A stretch of DNA of 64,000 nucleotides from Tubulanus polymorphus. Lineage: Eukaryota; Nemertea; Palaeonemertea; Tubulaniformes; Tubulanidae. The notes under the pieces were generated by a model. It had not been told where the DNA came from. It worked only from the letters and a program-made list of their open reading frames with translations, and searched no databases. The stretch is from NCBI RefSeq assembly GCF_964204645.1, contig NC_134026.1:12612450-12676449 (forward strand), written 5' to 3'. Both the position numbers and the translations under genes were made by a program. This document shows, one piece after another, positions 32,690 to 41,058 of this stretch; the first letter of the stretch is position 1; the number at the start of each line of letters is the position of its first letter.

Positions 32690-33130
32690 TCGCAAGAACA
32701 AAGTTGAACAAACTTTTTTTTGTCCAAACGAAAGGTTTTTCGTTTGAACAATCGTTCAATTGAACAGAATCTTTTTTAATTTGAACAGAATTTTCTTGTC
32801 AGAACATTAAGTTTTTCGTTCGAACAAGTATATTGAAAAAAGTTTTTTCTCCGAACCGAAAGTATGAAGTATTTCGTTCAATCGAACAGAATTGTTTTCA
32901 TTCAAACATTCGTTCGAAAAAATTGTTTTCGCTCCACCAAATTTTTTTGCCGGGACTTAAAATTTTTCATTTCAACTATAACATAGCTTTTTATTCGAAC
33001 ACATTTTTTGTCAGAATGAAGAAAATTTTTGGTTCAAGCAAAAAGCGTATTGTTCGATCAAACAGAATTATTTTCATTCAAACAAGATTTTCTTGTTGGA
33101 ACATTAAGTTTTTTGGTCGAACAGCGTGTT
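32690..33130. repeat. Degenerate low-complexity repeat with CGTTCGAACA words
   Basis: Imperfect recurrence of TCGAACAGAAT, TTTTTCGTTCGAACA and TTTTCATTCAAACA at irregular 20-50-base spacing. The frame at 32833-33132 passes through it and is not supported as a gene. Confidence 0.5.
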
Positions 33131-33149
33131 AAGGTCGATTTGGAAATTT

Positions 33150-33430
33150 ACTCGGTCTGGGATATGTTGGATTAGTGTGTATGTCATTTGTCAGGACATT
33201 AAACAGAAGACAACTTAGGATACTACCTTGCGTGACTCCACTAGTTTGACCGACTTATTCCAAGATGAGGCGTTCCGTTGATTTCGGCTACAAGTTTTCG
33301 TTCAGAGATAACTGCTGAGCCATTTGGGCGACCTATCATTGATACTGTTTCCTAATAGCCTGTTTAGTAATGGCTGATGTTGTGCCTTATCAAATGCTTC
33401 GTCGAAATCCACCGTTGAACAGGATTCTAA
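33150..33430 (-). pseudogene. Reverse-transcriptase fragment of a non-LTR retrotransposon
   Basis: Minus-strand frames show VDFDEAFDKAQH near 33410, a SYLSERK segment, and GVTQGSILSCLLFNVLTND near 33240-33185; these are adjoining RT motifs. In-frame stops are present and both ends are missing. It lies next to the 3' hairpin of the Helentron-like composite and was probably carried by it. Confidence 0.7.
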
Positions 33431-33480
33431 GACTGTGCAGAAAACCCGTTATCGCTGCATTGCAGCTATATTTTAAATTT

Positions 33481-33502
33481 TAATTTTTTTATTATATAAA
33501 TG
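33481..33502 (+). promoter_or_regulatory. T-run/TAAATG start-site motif
   Basis: TTTTTTT at 33484-33490, nine bases (ATTATATAA), then ATG at 33500. It lies 10 bases inside the Polinton after the inserted composite, so the downstream gene keeps its signal. Confidence 0.6.
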
Positions 33503-34955
33503 GATGTAGAAGGTGGAGAAGATATTGGAATGGATCCTTTTGATGAACCTGGTATAACTGATGAACAACCACCTGATTTTGATGAAACAAATTTTAATGA
33601 TGGTAATGAGCCAGAATATAATAATAATTTGAATATGCCTGATTATATTAAAAATGCTGAATCACAATTAAATCCCGAAAATTTAGACCCATATTTAGTA
33701 AAACAAGATTTAGATAATTTAAACAAAATAGCTAAATTAGAAGATTTAATTGAAAATTCTAAACTTAACATAAATGATGAAGACGTTGGACCTTTAGCAG
33801 ATCAATTAAGATTTTTAGATAATGGTAAATGTTATTATCATTTGAAAGATGATTATTATATTGCTATCACTCATAAAAATAATAAAAATAAAATATTAAC
33901 AAAATCAACTTTGAGTGATTTAGATCCAGATAGAATTAAGAGAATAAGTATTAGTAATGATATAGAAGAAGATTTAACACAAACAGAAATGAATAAAAAT
34001 AGAGAAGTATTTAAACAAAGAATTAATGAATTATTTGAAATAATCAAAAAGAAATCAGAAACAGAAACAACTTCTGAACAGAATATAACTTCCAAAAATA
34101 GTAAACTTAAATCAAATAAAGTTCCAATTGAAAAACTTTTACCGAATGGATTACTTGATGCAACAGATCAACAATTAGAAGATTTAGATATATTTTCTGA
34201 TAAAGCAATTAGAGAAATTATTAAGACTTGCATCTGATAAAATTGCACATAATAAAAGTATAAGAGATCAAAAAATTATGTATTTGGAAAAAGAATTAAC
34301 TAATGCAAATAAAGAAATAGAACAAATAAAGTCCGATTTAGATCATCAAGTAATTGATGAAATAGAATATAGGCAAAAAGAATTACGTTTAGAAAAAGAA
34401 ATTAGTAATTTAAAAGATAATTTAGAAGTACAGAAAGAAGAAATTAAATTATTATTAAAATCATATGATTATAATATTAATAGATTAAAAGTTATTTTTA
34501 AAGATTTGTTGATTAAACCAAATTCTGAAATATCATTAAAAGATAGAATAAAATTATTACTTAAATTAGAAGGAATAACAATTCTTTCAATTCTAACAGC
34601 TGTAACTATGTTATTTACAACAATTGGTTTAGCTATATCAAATGCTTTAAAATCTACACCTACTCCCAATAAACCGGATAAACCCCCGAATGATAATAAT
34701 TCTATACAAGATAAAGTTAAAGATGGTTTAAAGGAATTAGCAAAATATTTATGGGAACTATCTAAAAAATCTGCCGCAGCATTACCAGGAATTATTGCAT
34801 CAATTGTTGGTTTTATATTGAAATCTGCAGGAAACATTATTAACTTTGCTGCTGAACATATTATTTTATTTTTAATTACAGTTGTAAGTGCTATTATTTT
34901 TGGGTTAGTAAATATGATATCAAAAAGATATCAAGAAAAAAATAATAAAAAATAA
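33500..34955 (+). pseudogene. Membrane-active virion-type protein (frameshifted)
   Basis: Two frames (33500-34237 and 34278-34955, open from about 34220) make one protein of about 485 residues, joined by a one-base offset near GAGAAATTATTAAG. The N-terminus is strongly acidic (PFDEPGITDEQPPDFDE). A coiled-coil helix follows (EKELTNANKEIEQIKSDLD). Three hydrophobic segments follow: ILSILTAVTMLFTTIGLAIS, a glycine/alanine-rich ALPGIIASIVGFILKSAG, and IILFLITVVSAIIFGLV. Proteins with an acidic head, coiled coil and hydrophobic tail occur beside the capsid gene in adintovirus-like elements and may act on membranes; that role is inferred. The gene is immediately upstream of the major capsid gene. 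Confidence 0.6.
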
Positions 34956-34960
34956 ATAAT

Positions 34961-34982
34961 TAATTTTTTTGTTTAATAAATG
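34961..34982 (+). promoter_or_regulatory. T-run/TAAATG-like start-site motif
   Basis: TTTTTTT at 34964-34970, nine bases (GTTTAATAA), then ATG at 34980, ahead of the major capsid gene. Confidence 0.6.
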
Positions 34983-36224
34983 AGTGGGAGTTATATAAGT
35001 CCTTCTAAGATTTCTAGAATATCTAATGCTATTAAAGCAGAAAGATCACATCGTATAATTACTCATAACCCTTCAAATATTAATCCCGATGAAACTTTAT
35101 ATGTTAGAATTCCTAGATTAACACAAAATACTTTTTATGTTCCAAATAGTATTTATTTATCAGCCGATATAAAAGTAACTGGCCATGATAACAATTATGT
35201 TGTTGATAATGTTGGAAGATATTTGATTAAAAAATTAACAATAAAGATTGGTCCAGAAACAGTTTTCTCATTAGATGATTATAATTTATTTATGCATTAT
35301 AAAGATTTATGGTTAACTAAAGAAAATAGAAATAATATGATATTTCAAGGTATTCAATCGGAAAACCATAATAAATTAAGATCAGGAGCTAATGAAGCAA
35401 TAGTAACTCGTGCCACAGATAATTTGATTAAAAAGATTTATGGAAGCAAATATAAAATTCCATTAGATTTTGAATTGATAAATAATAATGCACCTTTATA
35501 TAAATACGCAATTCAAGAAGATATTATATTTGAGATAACATTTGCTCCTGTAAATGAAATTGTATTATCTAGCGTTGTTAAAGATATGGGTTATAAATTA
35601 TCGAATATATGTTTAGAATATAACACAGTAACTAATGAAAATATTGCTAGCACAATTCAAACTCAATACAATCAAGGATTTTCATTATTATATGATTATA
35701 TTGATAAATTTAAAACCGTAACTATTAATGCAAATGATGAAATAATTAATGAGAATATTAACTTCCCAAGAAGATCCATTAAAGGTATATTAATATTTTA
35801 TACCATTGCAACATATTCTAATGGCGCAATAAAGGTAGATAATTATCATAATCCTGAAATAACAAAAGTAGAAATAACTATCGAAGGAATAGCAAATAAA
35901 ATATTTTGTCAAGGAATGAGAATGATTGATCAATGGCCAGAAATTAGAAAACATTTTATGAATGAAAAAGTAAAATCATTTGAAAATTGTAATATTAATC
36001 AAATTGATTATTATACCGGCAATAAATATGCATTATGGTTAGATTTTAGAACAGAGGATAATTCATTACATGGTTCTGGGAAAAAACTACAGAACACTAA
36101 AGATGGAATACAATTATTCATGAAAAAGAAAAAAGGAAGCTTAAATTTTAAAATGCACATTTATATTATATCTGACGCACAATTAAATATTGTAAATTCA
36201 CAATTAGATAGTATTCAATATTAG
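34980..36224 (+). CDS. Major capsid protein (double-jelly-roll type)
   Basis: Intact 414-residue frame. Its position between the membrane-active protein and the integrase/ATPase pair, its length and its beta-rich composition fit the hexon-like capsid protein of adintovirus/Polinton elements. Supporting words include LYVRIPRLTQNTFYVPNS at about 40-57, ADIKVTG, a YLIKKLTIKIG strand, a LDDYNLFMHYKDLW segment and a C-terminal MHIYIISDAQLNIV strand. It would form the capsid shell. Identification is by family pattern, since there is no short catalytic motif. It is one of the few large genes here without a break. Confidence 0.75.
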   Translation: MSGSYISPSKISRISNAIKAERSHRIITHNPSNINPDETLYVRIPRLTQNTFYVPNSIYLSADIKVTGHDNNYVVDNVGRYLIKKLTIKIGPETVFSLDDYNLFMHYKDLWLTKENRNNMIFQGIQSENHNKLRSGANEAIVTRATDNLIKKIYGSKYKIPLDFELINNNAPLYKYAIQEDIIFEITFAPVNEIVLSSVVKDMGYKLSNICLEYNTVTNENIASTIQTQYNQGFSLLYDYIDKFKTVTINANDEIINENINFPRRSIKGILIFYTIATYSNGAIKVDNYHNPEITKVEITIEGIANKIFCQGMRMIDQWPEIRKHFMNEKVKSFENCNINQIDYYTGNKYALWLDFRTEDNSLHGSGKKLQNTKDGIQLFMKKKKGSLNFKMHIYIISDAQLNIVNSQLDSIQY

Positions 36225-36254
36225 AAATATAAAGTTAAAATTAAGGATATATAA

Positions 36255-37382
36255 ATGGGTGGTAAAAAAACTCCTAATACTAAAGAACAATATTTAAGAA
36301 ATTTATATTACAACCGTGAGAGTTCGGTTGCTTATTCTTCTACTAAAAATATATGGCGTAAAGTAAAACAAGATAAATTAGATAAGATAATCCCACAAAA
36401 TTTAGTTAAATATAAAGGTATAAATGAATTTATGTTAGAACAACCAACATACACAACACATAAAAAAATTGTTAGAAAATATAAAACTCGTAAAACTATG
36501 GTAAGTTATGTAGATCAACAGTGGCAAGGAGATTTAATTGATATGAAAAATGTTAAGAAAGATAATGATGATTATTGGTGGTTATTGAATATAATTGATA
36601 TTTTTAGTCGTTATGTATGGAGCTTCCCACTTTATAGAAAAGATGCTGTACAAACATCAAATGTTTTAAGAAAATTTCTTTGGGATGATAAACTAAAACC
36701 AGAAAAAATACAATTTGATGATGGAAAAGAGTTTGATAATTCACTTGTTCATGAACTCTTAGATAATCATAATATTAAATATTTTTCAACAAAATCGGAT
36801 AAAAAAGCGGCAGTTGTTGAACGATTTAATAGAACATTAAGAACAAGAATGTGGAAATATTTTACAGCAAATAATACTTTTAAATGGATTGATGTTTTAC
36901 CAAAATTGATAGAAGGATATAATAATTCTTATCATTCTTCTATTGGAATGAAACCTATTGATGCTAGAAAACCTGAAAATGCTGAAATTGTTTGGAATAA
37001 TTTATATGGAGCATTTCTTGTAGATGATTTTGGTGAACCTAAATTTAAAGTTGGTCAAAATGTTAGAATTTCTAAGTATAAAAAGATATTTGATAAAGGA
37101 TACGATCGAAATTTTACTAGAGAAATATATAAAATAAAAAAGGTAATAACAACAAAACCATATGTCTATAAATTAGAAGATTTAGATGGTGAAGAAGTTG
37201 ATGGCTACTTTTACGAAGAAGAATTAAGTTTAACTACTGAAAATCTACAACAAGAATATAAAATTGAAAAAGTATTAAAAACAAAAACTATTAAAAGAAA
37301 AAAATATTCTTTAGTAAAATGGGTTGGATGGCCAGATAAATTCAATGAATGGATATTATCAAGTAAAATTAAAAATATATAA
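36255..37382 (+). CDS. int: Retrovirus-like integrase with C-terminal chromodomain
   Basis: Intact, 375 residues. Core catalytic residues of the DDE type: D93 in QWQGDLIDM, D155 in QFDDGKEF and E189 in AAVVERFNRTLR, the last two about 33 residues apart. An SH3-like region follows (KFKVGQNVRISKYKK). The C-terminus (about 336-375) is a chromodomain: YKIEKVLKTK, then YSLVKWVGWPDKFNEW. It would insert the element's DNA; chromodomains can steer integration to particular chromatin. The start lies in GGATATATAAATGG. The stop codon TAA abuts the ATG of the ATPase gene, so the stop itself forms the TAAATG word. Confidence 0.93.
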   Translation: MGGKKTPNTKEQYLRNLYYNRESSVAYSSTKNIWRKVKQDKLDKIIPQNLVKYKGINEFMLEQPTYTTHKKIVRKYKTRKTMVSYVDQQWQGDLIDMKNVKKDNDDYWWLLNIIDIFSRYVWSFPLYRKDAVQTSNVLRKFLWDDKLKPEKIQFDDGKEFDNSLVHELLDNHNIKYFSTKSDKKAAVVERFNRTLRTRMWKYFTANNTFKWIDVLPKLIEGYNNSYHSSIGMKPIDARKPENAEIVWNNLYGAFLVDDFGEPKFKVGQNVRISKYKKIFDKGYDRNFTREIYKIKKVITTKPYVYKLEDLDGEEVDGYFYEEELSLTTENLQQEYKIEKVLKTKTIKRKKYSLVKWVGWPDKFNEWILSSKIKNI

Positions 37383-37991
37383 ATGAATAAGGAATTATTC
37401 ATATTTGAGCCTCATAATATGTTAATTTCTGGTGTAACAAATTGTGGAAAAACTTATTTTATATTAAATTTATTAGAAACTGTTTATGAAAACTATTTTG
37501 ATAATATAGTATTATTTTGTCCAACATATGAATTTAATCAAACTTATGATAGAAATATTACTAGGAATAATAAATTTATTATATTTGATCCTAAAACAGT
37601 AAAAGAAAATTTAGATAATTGTATTAAAATAGCAATTGATATTTATAAAGGATCAAATACATTATTCATTATAGATGATTGTGCTAATCTACATGATTCA
37701 AAAGTTAGAGAAAGTGAGTTATGCTATTTAGCTTTCTCTGGGAGACATTTTGGGATAACAACATGGGTTTTAAATCAAAAATATAATTCAATTGTTAAAG
37801 ACTTTAGAGAAAACATTAGATTTCTAGTTTTATTCTACAATAAAGATAGAAAATCGATGAAAAATGCACTTGAGGAAAATGATATTATTCCGCATGATTT
37901 ACATAATGAATATATGGATAAGTTGAAAAATATTAAAAGATCAAAATTACTATTTAGATTACAACACCCATTTAAATATGAATTTATTTAA
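37383..37991 (+). CDS. Genome-packaging ATPase (A32/FtsK-HerA type)
   Basis: Intact, 202 residues. Walker A is GVTNCGKT at residues 17-24, Walker B LFIIDDC at about 94-100, and a downstream LNQKYNSI segment fits the sensor region. The CGKT form of the P-loop and the compact size match the packaging ATPases of Polintons and related DNA viruses, which drive DNA into the capsid. It directly follows the integrase gene with no spacer. Confidence 0.9.
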   Translation: MNKELFIFEPHNMLISGVTNCGKTYFILNLLETVYENYFDNIVLFCPTYEFNQTYDRNITRNNKFIIFDPKTVKENLDNCIKIAIDIYKGSNTLFIIDDCANLHDSKVRESELCYLAFSGRHFGITTWVLNQKYNSIVKDFRENIRFLVLFYNKDRKSMKNALEENDIIPHDLHNEYMDKLKNIKRSKLLFRLQHPFKYEFI

Positions 37992-38258
37992 ATTCAATTA
38001 GTTTGTTAATCTAGTTGAATTCTAGTTATTAGTAATTGTAACAAAAATCAAATAGATTTAACAATATTTTAACTAGCTTGTTAATCTAGTTTAATTCTAG
38101 TTACATTCTAGTTGAATTCTAGTTGTTAGTAGTTGAAACAAAAATCAACTAGATTTAACTAGAAATAAACAAAAACAACAATATTTCAACTAGTTTGTTA
38201 ATATAGTTGAATTCTAGTTACATTCTAGTTAAATTCTAGTTGCAACATCACACAATTA
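37992..38258. repeat. Non-coding TTCTAGTT repeat region inside the Polinton
   Basis: The only sizeable gene-free stretch in the compact part of the element. TTAATCTAGTT or TTAATATAGTT starts three imperfect units of about 75-115 bp (near 38007, 38081 and 38198). Each has several GAATTCTAGTT words plus ATCAACTAGATTTAAC-type inverse words, so CTAGTT and AACTAG face each other repeatedly. It could be a replication origin, protein-binding array or recombination site; nothing decides between these. Confidence 0.75.
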
Positions 38259-38278
38259 ATTTTTTTGTTTTATAAATG
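38257..38278 (+). promoter_or_regulatory. T-run/TAAATG start-site motif
   Basis: TTTTTTT at 38260-38266, nine bases (GTTTTATAA), then ATG at 38276. Confidence 0.6.
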
Positions 38279-38883
38279 GGAGGTGAAAAGAAAATAAAAT
38301 CTAAAAATGGTGATGTTCCAATTGAAAAAACTTTAGATGATTTAGGAATAACAGAAAACAAATTAATTCCAGATGATGGTGTTTTAAGTAATGTTACAAC
38401 AAATAATAATTATGAATATTATCTTTATTGCAAACATCAATTAGAAATATTAATAGCATCTGGAAAATGTAAAAAATTTGTTGATAAAAATTTAACTTAT
38501 AATGAATTAGATACAATGAAATCAGTTGAAATTATTAGATTATTTAAGATTTATGAAGCCGCCAGAACAGCTAAAATTAATGACGCGATATCAGAAAATG
38601 TAGTAAAAGGTAAAAAGGTAAATTATGTAATTATATACTACCAATTGAAAATGAAAATAGATTATATTCCGATTTAAAAAATGACTATTTAGTTATGACT
38701 GAATTAAATAAATGGATTGGATATTTATCATTTCAATTAGGTGGATTTATGACATTATTATCAACCGGGGTTATAACATTTTCAAATATTGAAAGTAAAA
38801 ATATTTCTATAATAAATGAGCGAAGTGAAAGAAGTGAAGGAATTAACTGTGAAGAAAAAACCGAGAACTCAGAAACAAATTGA
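38276..38883 (+). pseudogene. Hypothetical Polinton protein with one membrane segment (frameshifted)
   Basis: Frames 38276-38677 and the one containing 38695-38883 overlap in sense with a one-base offset near 38625-38640 and make a protein of about 202 residues. The first part is soluble and charged (IEKTLDDLGITENKL, then a cysteine-bearing YCKHQLEILIASGKCKKF). The second part has a hydrophobic segment (WIGYLSFQLGGFMTLLSTGV) and a serine/glutamate tail that overlaps the next gene. No named family is recognised. The position after the ATPase suggests a virion or assembly role. Confidence 0.5.
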
Positions 38884-39184
38884 ATGGTCTCGGCAATTAG
38901 GAATTAAATCACAAGAATATAAAAAAGCTGTAAAAGAAAAAATAAGTAATAAAAATGTTAATAAAAATAGTGAAAATATTGTTATTTCTACTCCTTCTGA
39001 TAATAGAATGTTTGATAAATATCTATATTTTACAGTTGGATTTGTAATTGTATTCATTTTGATTGGGTGTAATTGGTATAAGAAATCAAATAAAATTCAT
39101 GATATTAGTAATTCTGAACCAACTGCTATCAAAAATGAAAGTACTTCTGAAATTCCAAAATTGATAATTAAAAAAATGGATTAA
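38816..39184 (+). CDS. Basic membrane-anchored protein
   Basis: 122 residues. The N-terminal half is lysine-rich (VKKKPRTQKQIEWSRQLGIK), with a KSQEYKKAVKEK helix that could bind DNA. A single hydrophobic segment follows at about 70-90 (YLYFTVGFVIVFILIGC), then a short polar tail. The start in ATAATAAATGAGCG overlaps the previous gene by 68 bases. Such a protein could link packaged DNA to an internal membrane; this is speculation. Confidence 0.55.
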   Translation: MSEVKEVKELTVKKKPRTQKQIEWSRQLGIKSQEYKKAVKEKISNKNVNKNSENIVISTPSDNRMFDKYLYFTVGFVIVFILIGCNWYKKSNKIHDISNSEPTAIKNESTSEIPKLIIKKMD

Positions 39185-40280
39185 TATTTTAGAAAAAAAG
39201 CAAAAAAAAATAATTTTTTTAATTAATTGAATATTAATTGAATATCTCACTACTTTTGTCTATCTATGCGGAGCGATTAAATTGTCCAGATAAGTCATTT
39301 CGGATTCTAGATATTCATTATTTTTATTAATTTATTTTGTTTTTACTTGAATATTGTATTACAGTCGTTTCTTATTATTAGTTTTTTCTTAAATTGAAAG
39401 ATGGCAGCACTGGGTGGGGTGTGATGCTAAAATGAATATTTAAATTTGAATTTGAATTTGTTAATCAATTAACATGGTAATAGATTACTAATTTGATTAA
39501 AAATTATATCATAATTAAGTTAAAAATCCATAATTCATTTATCAGTTTTCATTCTTATATTCTTTTCATTCGGAATAATTTATAATTTCAAATTTCACAT
39601 ATTTTTTTAGCACCAGCAACATTTACTTAGGTGTTTTAGCTAAGTATATAAGGTAATTCATTCAACCACTGGAGTAGCTCTGGCCAGCAGAGGCATTTTG
39701 AAAATGCACCTTCGTCCACTCTCCGGGTTTCTCCTTCGGTTTCGAATTTCGAGATTGGTAGAAATTACATTAGGCGCCTTTAATATAATGTGATTTCTAC
39801 CAATCATTGAAGGAGATCCCGGTTGACGTGGGTCGCCAGGGGTGTAAGTAGAAATGACGGGGGATAAGCGTCCCGTGGCGCCTTTCAATAATGGGATGCT
39901 TATCCCCTGAAAACTCTGTAGGTCGAGGATAGGGCAATTTCGCTAAAACTTACCGTAAAAACATTGAAATATTCCTTTTAATCACGAGAGAATGATGACT
40001 ATCCTTCGTCACGGCCGATCTAATTTAAATAAACCTCGCTTTCAGCAACCAATGAAAACGTGGTGGTTCAATACCGGCTAACTGGCTTGTGTGTGTTGTA
40101 TGTACTGCGTGCTTATTATATAACAACAACGTTGCGCAACACCTGTTTGATCGATCAATATTCAAATGAAGCACTCTCTTATAATAACATGTAACAGATG
40201 TTTGACTGTATGATTGTAGTTGTTTATAAAACGACTAAGGTCATTTTGGATTCTAGATATTCATTATTTTTATTTTTTAT
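39185..40280. other. Gene-free segment with a direct repeat and two GGCGCC-loop hairpins
   Basis: GGATTCTAGATATTCATTAT followed by TTTTATT occurs at 39301 and 40244 in the same orientation, so about 940 bp lie between the copies and may be an insertion. Within it are two hairpins. GATTGGTAGAAAT pairs with ATTTCTACCAATC around 39752-39806, and GGGATAAGC pairs with GCTTATCCC around 39859-39918. Both contain GGCGCCTTT in the loop side. The central part is GC-richer than the Polinton. The frame at 39658-39888 minus is not supported. Confidence 0.55.
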
Positions 40281-40607
40281 TCAATCAACAATTTCTAAAT
40301 CATGATGACCGTCTTCATTTTTCCCATGATATATTATTTTAAATCCTACTAAATCTTTCAATTCCTCTGTACTCAATGAAACCCATTTATCGGGTAAAAA
40401 CACTTTAAATTCTCGTGATGTACTAACATTACAGTAGCTTAAATTAGCTGATACTTTCTCTCCATATTTAGTTTTTATCTTTTCTAATTTCAATATTTTA
40501 TGTTCAATTTCTTTTGTAACATCAACTAACTTTTTTATTTCAAATTGTTTTTTTGTTGGTTTAATTCTGTTATTTATTGTTGCTAAGAATGCTTTTCTAT
40601 CTCCCAT
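40281..40607 (-). CDS. Small conserved Polinton protein, paralogue B
   Basis: 108 residues on the minus strand, related along its second half to the gene at 20409-20762 (LPDKW versus LPDRF, STEELKDL versus SSDDLEEL, GKNEDGHHDLE versus GKNEKGHHEID). The N-terminal half is basic and helical (RIKPTKKQFEIKK). Upstream on the minus strand are eight T residues, eight bases and ATG, nearly the same start motif as the plus-strand genes. It is the last Polinton-type gene before unrelated flank, so the element probably extends to about 40620. Confidence 0.65.
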   Translation of the reverse strand: MGDRKAFLATINNRIKPTKKQFEIKKLVDVTKEIEHKILKLEKIKTKYGEKVSANLSYCNVSTSREFKVFLPDKWVSLSTEELKDLVGFKIIYHGKNEDGHHDLEIVD

Positions 40608-40626
40608 TTATTAGGAAAAAAAATTA
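40608..40626 (-). promoter_or_regulatory. T-run/TAAATG-like start-site motif on the minus strand
   Basis: Minus strand: TTTTTTTT (40623-40616), eight bases (CCTAATAA), then ATG at 40607. Confidence 0.5.
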
Positions 40627-41054
40627 CTTGTGCTGATGAGTGGTGTCTCGCCCTCTCGCCCTCTGATCTGAAAGCCTACTTTCCCAATTACTCCTACGTC
40701 AAGACGGACGTAATACTTCGCGATTGCTTAACCCCCTCTCATCTACCACATAACTAACCTGCAAAATTGCGATAGAATAACCTTTTTCGACCATTAAATC
40801 AGAAATCTGGAGACGCTATGTTGGAGGGAATAATCGAAACATTAGTAAGAGTCATATTCAGCTGTGTAATGTTTTACGGGAACGGAGTTTCAATTTTAGA
40901 AGCCCTCGTCTATCAAGACAAGACTCAAACTGACTAAAATAACTGGATATGGACGTATGAGCGTATGAACAGTGAATGCAATAGCCCGTCTGCACCAGTC
41001 CCAGGTGGATTAAAACTTAAATAGAATAGCCCTTTGGCAGGGTAGAAATGACAG
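40627..41054. other. Flank, with an end fragment of the 153-bp-repeat family
   Basis: Mostly unassigned. Around 40945-41030 the text GAACAGTGAATGCAATAGCC, then CCAGTCCCAGGTGG, resembles the hairpin end seen at 46265, 55456 and 60350. Confidence 0.45.
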
Positions 41055-41058
41055 TTAA

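Larger units (their letters stand above)
24425..33470 (+). mobile_element. Helentron-like (Helitron2) composite inserted in the Polinton
   Basis: The 5' end is a hairpin, AGGGTTTTCTGT...ACAGAAAACCCT. Near the 3' end the inverse word CAGAAAACCC (33438-33447) is followed by a terminal hairpin, GCTGCATTGCAGC, and TATA at 33467-33470. Flanks are ATATTT on the left and TTTTAAA on the right, consistent with insertion between T residues without a clear target duplication. Terminal 5' repeat, subterminal 3' repeat plus hairpin, and T-T insertion are the known marks of Helentrons. A 502-bp relative with the same ends lies inverted at 52418-51917. No Rep/helicase gene is visible, so it is non-autonomous. 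Inside: a tandem duplication, minisatellites, fold-backs and an RT fragment. Confidence 0.65.
15935..40620 (+). mobile_element. Polinton/Maverick (adintovirus-like) element, interrupted
   Basis: The span carries the defining gene set: family B DNA polymerase of the protein-primed kind, retrovirus-like integrase with chromodomain, A32/FtsK-type packaging ATPase, double-jelly-roll-like major capsid protein and penton-like protein, plus small membrane proteins. AT content and compact spacing are uniform from 16357 to 24424 and 33471 to 39184, unlike the flanks. A 9-kb composite (24425-33470) is inserted. The left end is a palindrome; no matching right terminus was found, so the right boundary near 40620 is uncertain and set by the last gene. 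Polymerase is broken, so the copy cannot replicate on its own as written. No adenain-like protease was recognised. Confidence 0.85.

Noticed and set aside
33150-33430. Reverse transcriptase as part of the Polinton
   Set aside because: It is a decayed antisense fragment inside the inserted composite, next to that composite's 3' hairpin.
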